This document shows, piece by piece, positions 25,635 through 32,798 of a stretch of DNA of 64,000 nucleotides (the stretch's first letter is position 1; every line of letters starts with the position of its first letter). The DNA lies in the NCBI GenBank assembly GCA_043782485.1, contig JAYWAL010000048.1, positions 34,455-98,454 on the forward strand. Direction: 5' to 3'. The notes beneath the pieces are model-generated. The model did no database searches. It worked only from the letters and a program-made list of their open reading frames with translations, and had not been told where the DNA came from. The translations under genes were made by a program, and so were the position numbers. The stretch is from JANXUC01 sp043782485. Its GTDB lineage: Bacteria > Acidobacteriota > Terriglobia > Terriglobales > Acidobacteriaceae.

Positions 25635-26057
25635 TTGGAGCGCGTTGACAATCTGGCCACGCTACCGCTCGCTCCCCCTCAGCCGATGAACTCCATCTGG
25701 CGCACAATCCGCGGCTACATCTGGTGGAGTCATGAGCGGGGCAGTTTGCACTATGACATCATGGTCACGCTGATTTTGGTGTTCGTATTTTTTTCCCCGT
25801 TGCTCATTAATTTCAATGACAAACCGATTGAGCGGAATCCGCACTCGACTGGTGTGATGGTGACGCCGGACGGGGCCGGTGGCCTGGTGTATTCCATTGC
25901 GGCCGCGGCCATTTCCGGAACCAAGGACTCCGACGTGCGGGACTCGTTGCGGCGGGTGATTGAGCCCATTGCCGGGGAGATCAGCATTACCAAGTACGAA
26001 GCGGTCCGCGACGCCGCCGGACGCATCCAATCGTATAAGGTTTGGGTGGTTCGCTAG
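25635..26057 (+). CDS. Conserved-looking single-pass membrane protein, function unknown
   Basis: The protein has 140 residues if it starts at TTG 25635, which has CGGAG eight bases upstream. An ATG at 25686 is the alternative but has no ribosome site. After RGYIWWSHERGSLHYD there is one strong membrane segment (MVTLILVFVFFSPLLINF). The C-terminal domain is soluble and probably periplasmic (HSTGVMVTPDGAGGLVYSI, RRVIEPIAGEISITKYEAV). It lies 32 bases before a LolA-like gene on the same strand, suggesting an envelope role. Confidence 0.65.
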   Translation: MERVDNLATLPLAPPQPMNSIWRTIRGYIWWSHERGSLHYDIMVTLILVFVFFSPLLINFNDKPIERNPHSTGVMVTPDGAGGLVYSIAAAAISGTKDSDVRDSLRRVIEPIAGEISITKYEAVRDAAGRIQSYKVWVVR

Positions 26058-26089
26058 CCCAGGCCCGTACCTGTAACTCCGGAGAAATC

Positions 26090-26788
26090 ATGCACTTACG
26101 TCACTATTGGGTGGTTGTGTGCGCGCTTGCGGCTTTGACCTTTCCCGCTCAGTCCTCGGCCCAGTCGGACCCGGCTTTGGAGCGCGTCCTGACGCAAATG
26201 GATAGCGCTGCCAAGGACTTCCGTTCACTTCAGGCGAGCTTCGTTTGGGATCAGTTCACGAAGGTGGTGAACGACACGGATACAAGCAAGGGCAGCGTTT
26301 ACTTTCTGCGCGAGGGCGGGGGGATGAAGATGTCGGCGGATATTACCGAGCCTGCGCCCAAGTCGGTGCTGTTTGCCGACGGCGAGGTGAAGATGTTTGA
26401 GCCAAAGATTGACCGGGTGACAGCGTACAAGACGGGGAAAAACCGTGCTGAGGTGGAAAGCTTCCTGGTGCTGGGATTTGGGGGGCGTGGGCATGATTTG
26501 GCTAAGTCCTATAACTTGAAGTATTTAGGGAAAGAGACTGTGGACGGGGTGGAAACCTCGCAACTGGAGCTGGTGCCCAAGTCGGAGAAGGCGCGTGGGC
26601 AGTTTTCCCAGATTGTGCTGTGGATTGATGGCAAGACTGGGGTGTCGGTGCAGCAGAAGCTAATGCAGCCCTCGGGGGATTACCGTCTGGCGAAGTATTC
26701 GAAGATTGTGATCAACCAGAAGCTGCCGGAGGGTGTATTTAAGCTCAAGACTGGGCCTAAGACGACGTTTTTGGCGCCCCAGGGGTAG
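26090..26788 (+). CDS. LolA-like outer-membrane lipoprotein carrier
   Basis: The protein has 232 residues. A signal peptide (1-24, to SSAQ) precedes a LolA/LolB-like fold: LERVLTQMDSAAKDFRSLQASFVWDQF, GSVYFLREGGGMKMSADI, KSVLFADGEVKMFEPKIDRVTAY and a late IVLWIDGKTGVSVQQKLMQ strand. LolA proteins shuttle lipoproteins across the periplasm to the outer membrane. Sequence similarity is at the fold level, so a different hydrophobic cargo cannot be excluded. The ATG at 26090 follows CCGGAG. It is probably co-transcribed with the preceding membrane protein. Confidence 0.75.
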   Translation: MHLRHYWVVVCALAALTFPAQSSAQSDPALERVLTQMDSAAKDFRSLQASFVWDQFTKVVNDTDTSKGSVYFLREGGGMKMSADITEPAPKSVLFADGEVKMFEPKIDRVTAYKTGKNRAEVESFLVLGFGGRGHDLAKSYNLKYLGKETVDGVETSQLELVPKSEKARGQFSQIVLWIDGKTGVSVQQKLMQPSGDYRLAKYSKIVINQKLPEGVFKLKTGPKTTFLAPQG

Positions 26789-26985
26789 GGGGCTGACACG
26801 CGTCGTTTCCGCAGCAGGGGGGTTGGGCGTAGGGGTTAGGCCTAGGGTGCTACGTCCTTTTCCGGGGAAATTTCGGGGTGCAATTTTGGGGATCGACGGT
26901 ATACTCCTGATTATCGGGGATTGCCGGGTTCCTGAAGTTGGAGTTGCGGTGCGAAATTGCTCTGAGAATCGGTCCTAACCCATAC

Positions 26986-27201
26986 ATGGCAAAGGTATTT
27001 ACCATTCCGGTCGTTCCTCGGGCTAACCGTCGTCGGCGAACGACTGTGGGCGACAATCGGTATGTCGAAGGGCAGCGGATGATTGTCGAGGCCATGAAGT
27101 ATTTGGCCCAGGCGGACCCCAAGGGGAATCGGGCGGCGGTGGAGTTTCTGTCGGAGCATTTTCGGACGAAGTTCCGGATGAGCGATAGTCCGATGGGGTA
27201 G
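26986..27201 (+). CDS. Small basic protein, function unknown
   Basis: The protein has 71 residues and begins MAKVFTIPVVPRANRRRRTT. It is basic in the first third, then helical (EGQRMIVEAMKYLAQAD, AAVEFLSEHFRTKFRM). The size and the RANRRRR cluster would suit a nucleic-acid-binding peptide, which is inference. The stop codon lies inside the first unit of the GGTA/GGTT microsatellite. Confidence 0.5.
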   Translation: MAKVFTIPVVPRANRRRRTTVGDNRYVEGQRMIVEAMKYLAQADPKGNRAAVEFLSEHFRTKFRMSDSPMG

Positions 27202-27228
27202 GTAGGTAGGTTGGTTGGTTGGTTGGTT
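27197..27228. repeat. GGTA/GGTT tetranucleotide microsatellite
   Basis: Three GGTA units are followed by five GGTT units with no interruption. The stop codon of the 71-residue gene is in the first unit. It is simple sequence of the kind that slips during replication. Confidence 0.9.
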
Positions 27229-27240
27229 AAAAATCTGGTG

Positions 27241-27269
27241 CGCACGCGGGGGCGCCCGTGCCCCCATCG
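27241..27269. repeat. Dispersed palindrome family A, copy 5 (diverged)
   Basis: CGCACGCGGGGGCGCCCGTG followed by CCCCCATCG is a variant of the family A palindrome with changes in the left arm. Confidence 0.6.
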
Positions 27270-27271
27270 AC

Positions 27272-27733
27272 TTATTCTAGCGATTCTGGTTCCAGGGCGA
27301 TGCCGGTTTCTCCGGCGGCCTTCTTTTCCCAATACTTCTTCATCCAGGCTTCCCAGCTTTTTCCGGCGGCGGTGTCGCGTCCGGTGAAGGCCAGGGCGGC
27401 GATTTCAGAATACGGAATTGTCAGCCGGGTATTGGAGTCTTTGGGCAGGATGCGGACGGCGGAATCCTGCAAAGTGGCGCCGGTGCGACGGTCGAAGATG
27501 TAGCCTTCGACTTTGCTGCCATCGCGACGAGTGATGGTGATGTCGCCGCGGTAGTCGAAGGCTTTTTCGAGGGCGGAACGGAGATCGTCGTCGGAAGCGA
27601 GAGTTGGAACCCAGCCTTCGATGGCCTCATGGGCGAAGCCGGGGACGACTTCGAGCTGGTCGACATCTGTGACGTTGCCCTGAGTGAAGCTGGCCTGGGA
27701 AACGCTGCGGTTGACGTGCTCGGTGCCGCTCAT
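27272..27733 (-). CDS. Unknown 153-residue protein overlapping hpnH
   Basis: No known domain is recognised. Residues 30-75 are acidic and helical (EAIEGWVPTLASDDDLRSALEKAF). A beta-strand pair follows (GDITITRRDGSKVEGYIFDRRTG), then TRLTIPYSEIAALAFTGRDTA and a WEAWMKKYWEKK helix. The ATG at 27733 overlaps the hpnH stop by four bases (ATGA), so translation is coupled and a hopanoid-related role is a reasonable inference. No signal peptide or membrane segment is seen. Confidence 0.7.
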   Translation of the reverse strand: MSGTEHVNRSVSQASFTQGNVTDVDQLEVVPGFAHEAIEGWVPTLASDDDLRSALEKAFDYRGDITITRRDGSKVEGYIFDRRTGATLQDSAVRILPKDSNTRLTIPYSEIAALAFTGRDTAAGKSWEAWMKKYWEKKAAGETGIALEPESLE

Positions 27734-28857
27734 GCGCGCGTCTCTTCCAGCTGCGATGGTTCCGTTTGCAACTGCACTAGCGGATTCTTGGAATGCACTG
27801 GGGCGGCGTCTTCCTGAAGGAGCTTCAGCGCGCCGGGATCGCGGTAGCTGGAGAAAAGCGTGGCCTTGGCGGCATCGAAGATTCCCCGAATGGAACCAAA
27901 AATGTCGTTGACGGAAGTGGCTTCATAGCCGCTGTGGACCATGCAATTAGCGCACTTCGGATTGCCCGACTCAGTGCCGTAGTTCTGCCATTCCGTTGCG
28001 GCCATGAGCTCCTGGAAGGTGTCAGCGTAGCCGTCCTGCAACAAGTAGCAGGGCTTTTGCCATCCGAAAATGTTGTAGGTGGGCATGCCCCAGGGGGTGC
28101 AGGCGTAGTCGCGCTTGCCCATTAGGAATTCCAGGAACAGCGGCGACATGTTGAACTGCCACGTCTTTTTCCTGTTGGACAAAATGCCTCTAAACAGGCG
28201 GCGGGTGCGGGCGCGACCGAGGAAATGCTTCTGGTCGGGAGCTTTGTCGTAGGAGTAGCCGGGCGAGAGCATCATGCCCTCGACGCCGAGCTTCATCATG
28301 TCATCGAAGAAGTCACGAACACTATTGGGGTCGGCACCGTCGAAGAGCGTGGTGTTGGTGGTGACGCGGAATCCCTGGCGGAGAGCTTCCTGAATGCCTT
28401 CGACAGCCTTATCGTATCCGCCTTCGCGGCAGACGGAGAGGTCGTGGTGCTCGCGCTGTCCATCCATGTGGACGGAGAACGAGAGGTAGGTGCTGGGCTT
28501 GAACAGGTGCAGCTTTTCTTTTAAGAGAAGAGCATTGGTGCAGAGGTAGATATATTTTTTGCGCGCGACGAGGCCTTCGACGATTTTGTCGATTTGCGAG
28601 TGCATGAGCGGCTCGCCGCCGGGGATAGAAACCGTCGGAGCGCCGCATTCGTCAACGGCTTTGAAGCACTCTTCGGGAGTGAGTTCCTTCTTCAAGATAT
28701 GAGCTGGATACTGAATTTTGCCGCAACCGGCGCATGCCAGGTTACAGCGGAAGAGGGGCTCAAGCATCAAGACGAAGGGATAGCGCTTGCGGCCAGCAAG
28801 CTTCTGCCGCATTACGTAGGAGGCTACGGTCCAGGCTTGCCTTAGGGGAACAGCCAT
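27730..28857 (-). CDS. hpnH: Adenosyl-hopene transferase HpnH (radical SAM)
   Basis: The protein has 375 residues. The 4Fe-4S cysteines are C38, C42 and C45 in FRCNLACAGCG, followed by the GGEPL motif. The early YVMRQKLAGRKRYPFVLMLEPLF block and the late CTPWGMPTYNIFGWQKPCYLLQDGY block are characteristic of HpnH. The enzyme adds the adenosyl radical to diploptene, the first step to C35 extended hopanoids such as bacteriohopanetetrol. No squalene-hopene cyclase or other hpn gene is in the window, so the pathway is scattered. ATG start; the ribosome site is weak. Confidence 0.93.
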   Translation of the reverse strand: MAVPLRQAWTVASYVMRQKLAGRKRYPFVLMLEPLFRCNLACAGCGKIQYPAHILKKELTPEECFKAVDECGAPTVSIPGGEPLMHSQIDKIVEGLVARKKYIYLCTNALLLKEKLHLFKPSTYLSFSVHMDGQREHHDLSVCREGGYDKAVEGIQEALRQGFRVTTNTTLFDGADPNSVRDFFDDMMKLGVEGMMLSPGYSYDKAPDQKHFLGRARTRRLFRGILSNRKKTWQFNMSPLFLEFLMGKRDYACTPWGMPTYNIFGWQKPCYLLQDGYADTFQELMAATEWQNYGTESGNPKCANCMVHSGYEATSVNDIFGSIRGIFDAAKATLFSSYRDPGALKLLQEDAAPVHSKNPLVQLQTEPSQLEETRA

Positions 28858-29027
28858 CGGGGGTCACTCGTGGGTTGCTGGATTGAACGCAATATTATTT
28901 GATGCAAAGGCACCGAGTGAATCGTCAAAAACCTGCGCCTCCCTATTGTGGGCGGAAAGCAAGGGTTTTGGGATAACTGGGTAGCTTCTATTTTAACAAA
29001 TTGGATGGGCTATTGAATATAAAGGGG

Positions 29028-29358
29028 TTAGGGCGTTGGTTGCGGCCAGACACCAGGCTTGCCACGGCTCCGGCTCGAGTTTGGAGCCGATTTGGCCATG
29101 GCCCGAAGCATTTCCGCGCGAAGCAGGCGGTTGGCTTTGGTTTGGTAGCCGGTGCCACCCGACTTGAGCCGGTGGATGATATCGACGTCGAGCCGCATGG
29201 TGACAGGCTTCTTCAGGGGCCGGTACATGTGGCCGCGAACGGCATGGCGGAGTTGGGCCTCGGTGAGTTCGGGAATTGTCGGCGGTGTCGACCCGATCGT
29301 CCGGCAAGGCGAGGTGGGCTAGTTTCTTGCGGCGCTAGTTAGCGGTCAGTTTCTTCAT
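29028..29358 (-). pseudogene. brnA: Degenerate brnA-type antitoxin gene
   Basis: Read from an ATG at 29358, the minus strand gives MKKLTAN, then a TAG stop (29335-29337), then a BrnA-like body RRKKLAHLALPDDRVDTAD. At about 29275 one extra base shifts the frame. Restoring it gives IPELTEAQLRHAVRGHMYRP and then KKPVTMRLDVDII and GGTGYQTKANRLLRAEM, the BrnA ribbon-helix-helix tail. The 331-base length (three times 110, plus one) fits a single insertion. The in-frame TAG and the insertion mean full-length antitoxin is not made. No BrnT toxin lies beside it. Confidence 0.8.
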
Positions 29359-29410
29359 AAGATGTCCCTTTTTCATGGAAGGCCGTCGAGTGTGAATATA
29401 TTTATGTACA

Positions 29411-29451
29411 TACAAAAACTAGAAAAGCCGCCGGAGATGATCCGGCGGCTT
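29411..29451 (-). terminator. Strong terminator for the Asp/Arg-rich secreted protein gene
   Basis: AAGCCGCCGGA (29425-29435) and TCCGGCGGCTT (29441-29451) form a perfect 11-bp stem. Read on the minus strand it is followed by TTCTAGTTTTTG. Confidence 0.88.
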
Positions 29452-29464
29452 GTTGGGGGCAGTT

Positions 29465-29899
29465 TTACCGACGCCAGCCGTCGCCCTGCCAGGCGTGTTC
29501 GTAGCCTTCGTGGTAGGCGCGGGCGTACTGCTCCTGGTATCCGCGCAGGTCGCCGAAGCGGCGGTCGTAACCGCGGTCGGAATGCTTGTAGCGGCCTCGG
29601 GGGCTGGGATTGAAGGATTTGCGGGCTCGGAAGTCGCTCCGGGCGGCGTCGGCACCATCGCGGGAGCCCCAGTCGCGGGCGACGTCGTCGCCACGGAAGC
29701 GGTGGTCGTTGCGGTCCCAACCGCGGTCGTGATCGCGGTCGCGGTCTCCGTCCCGATCTCGATTTTGATAAGACCCGCGGTCCTGATAGCGATCGTCATT
29801 GCGATTGCGATCATCGTCGCGATCCTGCGCCACGGCGAGGCCGCCGAGGAACAACGTTGCCAGCACAGCCAACCCTGCGATGCGATTCTTGTGAAACAT
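29465..29899 (-). CDS. Secreted Asp/Arg-rich protein, function unknown
   Basis: The protein has 144 residues. A signal peptide (1-25, to AVAQ) is followed by a long charged stretch rich in D, R, N and G (DRDDDRNRNDDRYQDRG, DRDGDRDRDHDRG). The C-terminal part is more structured (GYQEQYARAYHEGYEHAW). No domain is recognised. The ATG at 29899 has AAGGAGG at good spacing, and a strong terminator follows, so the gene is real despite low complexity. Confidence 0.75.
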   Translation of the reverse strand: MFHKNRIAGLAVLATLFLGGLAVAQDRDDDRNRNDDRYQDRGSYQNRDRDGDRDRDHDRGWDRNDHRFRGDDVARDWGSRDGADAARSDFRARKSFNPSPRGRYKHSDRGYDRRFGDLRGYQEQYARAYHEGYEHAWQGDGWRR

Positions 29900-30136
29900 T
29901 GTGTCCTCCTTGCCCGGGACCGCGGCTACCGCCCAATTCCCGGTACGCTTGTTAAGATGCCTGATGAGAGCCGCGCGATGCCTGAGAGAAGGCTGCTAAG
30001 AGGCTGTAGAATCAATACTTTGAGCCGGTAGGCGGCGCGCAACTTTTTGGCGCGGGTGGGGTTAGGAGGCTTCGGTTGGCGATGCCAACTTACAGCCGTG
30101 GCGAAATGCAGGGTGCGAAAGCCAGAGCTTGAAGTC

Positions 30137-30167
30137 GCTGCTGAAAAAACCATCTTTCCCAGATCAA
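30137..30167. repeat. Dispersed repeat family C, copy 2
   Basis: GCTGCTGAAAAAACCATCTT followed by TCCCAGATCAA matches copy 1 in inverted orientation. Confidence 0.65.
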
Positions 30168-30269
30168 CCCTTGGCCGCAGGGGCTAAAGCCCATTCATGA
30201 CAAAGGACTTATCGCAGCACTGAAGTGCTGCGCCGCCCAAATGCTGAGGCTCGAACGAGCTTTTCTGAA

Positions 30270-30303
30270 GCTGCTGAAAAGAGTTATGGTTTGCAGATCA
30301 ACC
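30270..30303. repeat. Dispersed repeat family C, copy 3 (diverged)
   Basis: GCTGCTGAAAAGAGTTATGG followed by TTTGCAGATCAACC is a direct, diverged repeat of copy 2 about 130 bases downstream. Confidence 0.5.
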
Positions 30304-30569
30304 CCTTACCGCCGGGAGCTGAAAGCCCCTCAATTTTTTGGAGCCTGGCATTTGCAAGGAGTTCTCATGAACTCTCTTAAGTGCGGCTCGCCCCAAAACT
30401 GAGGCTAAAACGACTCTTTCAGCGGCCTGTGAAGGCGCACTCCAAGCAGCCACGTCAACCGCTGAAGCGGATGGCGTGATACGAATCCTCCCTACGGCGG
30501 GATGCTAGCGGTAAACCTCTTTCCGGCGGCCCATTCGGAGAACAACCAAAACGCTTTGTTTCCGGGGCT

Positions 30570-30598
30570 GCACGGGCGGGGACGCCCGTGCCTCCATG
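30570..30598. repeat. Dispersed palindrome family A, copy 6
   Basis: GCACGGGCG-ggga-CGCCCGTGC followed by CTCCATG lies 58 bases before the next gene start. Confidence 0.8.
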
Positions 30599-30655
30599 GG
30601 TTGCTGAGGGGCTTTGGTAGACTTCAGGGTTCGCTGCGAATGAAGGAGTGGGGCA

Positions 30656-31504
30656 ATGCGGATTCAACAGGCGGGGATTTTGGGTGCGGGAACGATGGGG
30701 AACGGTATTGCGCATGTGTTTGCGCGGGCCGGTTACAGCGTGACTCTGTGTGACGTGGAACAGCGATTTGTGGAGCGGGCGCTGGAGACGATTGCGAAGA
30801 ATTTGGATCGCGAGGTCGCGAAAAGCAAAATCTCAGCCGAGGAGAAGGCCGCGACGCTGGGACGGATTGCGGTGACGACGGACCGGGCGAAACTGGCGGC
30901 CTGCGATTTGGTGGTGGAAGCGGCGACGGAAAAGTTTGAGATCAAGTCGCAGATTTTTCGGGATCTAGACGCGGCTTGCAGGCCGGAAGTGATTCTGGCT
31001 TCGAACACGTCTTCCATCTCGATCACAAAACTGGGGGCGCTGACGAAGCGGCCGGACAAAGTTGTGGGGATGCACTTTTTCAATCCCGTGCCGGTGATGA
31101 AACTGGTGGAAGTGATTCGCGGGCTGGCGACGTCACAGGAAACGTTTGAGGCGGTGCGGGAGCTTTCCGTGCAGCTGGGCAAAACACCGGTGGAGGTGAA
31201 CGACGCGCCGGGGTTTGTTTCCAATCGCGTGCTGATGCCCCTGCTGAACGAAGCCATGTATACGGTGATGGAGGGTGTGGCCACAGCGGAGGCTGTGGAT
31301 GAAGTGTTCAAGCTGGGGATGGCGCATCCGATGGGGCCGTTGACGCTGGCGGATTTTATCGGGCTGGATGTGTGCCTGGACATCATGCGCGTATTGTTGG
31401 ACGGACTAGGTGACCCGAAGTACCGGCCATGTCCGCTGCTGATCAAGATGGTGGATGCTGGGTGGTTGGGAAGGAAATCGGGGCGTGGGTTTTACCAATA
31501 CTGA
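30656..31504 (+). CDS. 3-hydroxybutyryl-CoA dehydrogenase
   Basis: The protein has 282 residues, the usual length. The Rossmann motif is AGILGAGTMGNGIAHVFARAG. The NAD-binding and catalytic blocks ASNTSSISITKLG, GMHFFNPVPVMKLVEVI (catalytic His) and NDAPGFVSNRVLMPLLNEA are complete. The C-terminal dimerisation part ends GRKSGRGFYQY. It interconverts 3-hydroxybutyryl-CoA and acetoacetyl-CoA for fatty-acid or butyrate/polyhydroxybutyrate metabolism. AAGGAG lies upstream of the ATG. No other beta-oxidation gene is adjacent. The tag gene follows after 38 bases. Confidence 0.95.
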   Translation: MRIQQAGILGAGTMGNGIAHVFARAGYSVTLCDVEQRFVERALETIAKNLDREVAKSKISAEEKAATLGRIAVTTDRAKLAACDLVVEAATEKFEIKSQIFRDLDAACRPEVILASNTSSISITKLGALTKRPDKVVGMHFFNPVPVMKLVEVIRGLATSQETFEAVRELSVQLGKTPVEVNDAPGFVSNRVLMPLLNEAMYTVMEGVATAEAVDEVFKLGMAHPMGPLTLADFIGLDVCLDIMRVLLDGLGDPKYRPCPLLIKMVDAGWLGRKSGRGFYQY

Positions 31505-31542
31505 GCTATTCCCGTCACGAACCTACAAGGAGCTTTGCCTAG

Positions 31543-32118
31543 ATGAAAGAAGTTGTGCGGTGCGGGTGGGCTCGGAACGAGCTGGCGATTCGCTATCACG
31601 ATGAGGAGTGGGGCGTGCCGGTGCATGACGATCGGACATTTTTTGAGTTTCTAATTCTAGAAGGCGCGCAGGCTGGGTTGAGCTGGGACACGATATTGAA
31701 CAAGCGTGAGAACTACCGGGCAGCGTTTGCGGGGTTTGATCCGGTGAAGGTGGCGAAATTTGATGCCACGAAGCAGGCGAAGCTGTTGCTGGATGCGGGG
31801 ATTGTGCGGAACCGGTTGAAGGTTTCGTCGGCGGTGGGGAATGCGCGGGCGTTTTTGCTGGTGCAGAAGGAGTTCGGCTCGTTTGACGCTTATATCTGGA
31901 CGTTTGTGGGCGGGAAGCCGAAGGTGAATTTGGGAACGGCTGTGCTGGCGACCACGGCGGAATCGAACGCAATGAGTAAGGATTTGAAGAAGCGCGGGTT
32001 TCGCTTTGTGGGATCGACGATTTGTTATGCGTTTATGCAGGCTACTGGGTTGGTGAATGACCACGCGGTGGGGTGTTTTCGACGCCAGGGTAAGAGCATC
32101 CGGAAATCTGCGCCTTAG
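31543..32118 (+). CDS. tag: DNA-3-methyladenine glycosylase I
   Basis: The protein has 191 residues. It has the Tag signatures RCGWA, YHDEEWGVPVHDDRTFFEFLILEGAQAGLSW and late TICYAFMQATGLVNDH. It excises 3-methyladenine from alkylated DNA and starts base-excision repair. The zinc-binding Cys and His residues known in this family are plausible at RCGW near the N-terminus and in the NDHAVGCF segment. AAGGAG lies before the ATG. Confidence 0.96.
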   Translation: MKEVVRCGWARNELAIRYHDEEWGVPVHDDRTFFEFLILEGAQAGLSWDTILNKRENYRAAFAGFDPVKVAKFDATKQAKLLLDAGIVRNRLKVSSAVGNARAFLLVQKEFGSFDAYIWTFVGGKPKVNLGTAVLATTAESNAMSKDLKKRGFRFVGSTICYAFMQATGLVNDHAVGCFRRQGKSIRKSAP

Positions 32119-32123
32119 AAATC

Positions 32124-32158
32124 CCCGCCCTGTCGCTGCGCGACAAGGACGGGGCACC
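32124..32158. repeat. Imperfect GC-rich hairpin after tag
   Basis: CCCCGCCCTGTCGC pairs with GCGACAAGGACGGGG around TGC with small mismatches. It lies between the convergent tag and cupin genes and may act as a weak bidirectional terminator. Confidence 0.45.
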
Positions 32159-32166
32159 CGTGAAGT

Positions 32167-32655
32167 CTATTTCTTTTTGCTGGGGTCGTCGTCAGGGTTG
32201 ACGTAGTTGAATTGCAAAGGCGACTGGCCGTGGACCTGGACAATGACCTCGCCGGAGGCCATGGCGTAGTGGTGCATATCGGGGTCAAGATAGGCGAAGC
32301 TGCCCGGGGGTAGTGCAGTCATTTTGTTGGTTTCGAATTCGTCCCCCATGCCGACCTTAAAAGTTCCGGAAATGACAGTGACGTTTTCGCGGAGCGGGTG
32401 GAAATGCGGCGAGATGCGATAGCCGTCGGGCATTTTGAGGCGGATGGTGTAGTCGCCGGTGGAGGCCATGGGATCGCCCTCAAGGACAGCAAATTGCGCA
32501 CCAGGCCGGACGATGGGCGGGGCGGGGCCCCACGGAATCGAATCCGGAGTGTAGACGTGTTGGTGAGCCGCGGTTTGCGCGGAGAGCTTTACGAGCGGAG
32601 CGGTAACGGCCAGGACTGCGGCCAAGGCTAGTGCAAAATACAGAATTCGTTTCAC
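32167..32655 (-). CDS. Secreted cupin-domain protein
   Basis: The protein has 162 residues. A signal peptide (1-26, to LSAQ) precedes a single cupin barrel. Motif 1 is YRISPHFHPLRENVTVISG, with metal ligands in HFH and E, and motif 2 is LPPGSFAYLDPDMHHYAM. The Lys tail is PSKKK. Small exported cupins bind metals and may be dioxygenases or sensors; the substrate is unknown. The start is GTG, with an AGAGG ribosome site. Confidence 0.82.
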   Translation of the reverse strand: MKRILYFALALAAVLAVTAPLVKLSAQTAAHQHVYTPDSIPWGPAPPIVRPGAQFAVLEGDPMASTGDYTIRLKMPDGYRISPHFHPLRENVTVISGTFKVGMGDEFETNKMTALPPGSFAYLDPDMHHYAMASGEVIVQVHGQSPLQFNYVNPDDDPSKKK

Positions 32656-32798
32656 GATTCTACCTCTAAGGTGATGTCGATTTGGCCGGTCAGCCGTCTT
32701 GGATTAAGCAGACTGTCGACGCTGGAACCATTATCGCTCCCGGCGGGAATGGGCGCCCTTTGGCGAGGCTGAGTTTTTTCTGCTATTTTTCTGACATC

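Larger units (their letters stand above)
29900..30655. other. 756-base gene-free region with dispersed repeats
   Basis: No gene is supported here. It contains two family C repeats (30137-30167 and 30270-30303), short hairpins such as GCAGCACTGAAGTGCTGC near 30214, and one family A palindrome (30570-30598). It separates the divergent Asp/Arg-rich gene and the 3-hydroxybutyryl-CoA dehydrogenase gene. Confidence 0.55.

Noticed and set aside
29359..29464. Search for a BrnT toxin gene next to the broken brnA
   Set aside because: The upstream sequence holds only a terminator and a short spacer; no BrnT-like frame is present.
32682..32798. TTG start giving a longer winged-helix/hydrolase protein
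   Set aside because: The extra 39 residues are not protein-like and the winged helix begins just after the GTG at 32799.
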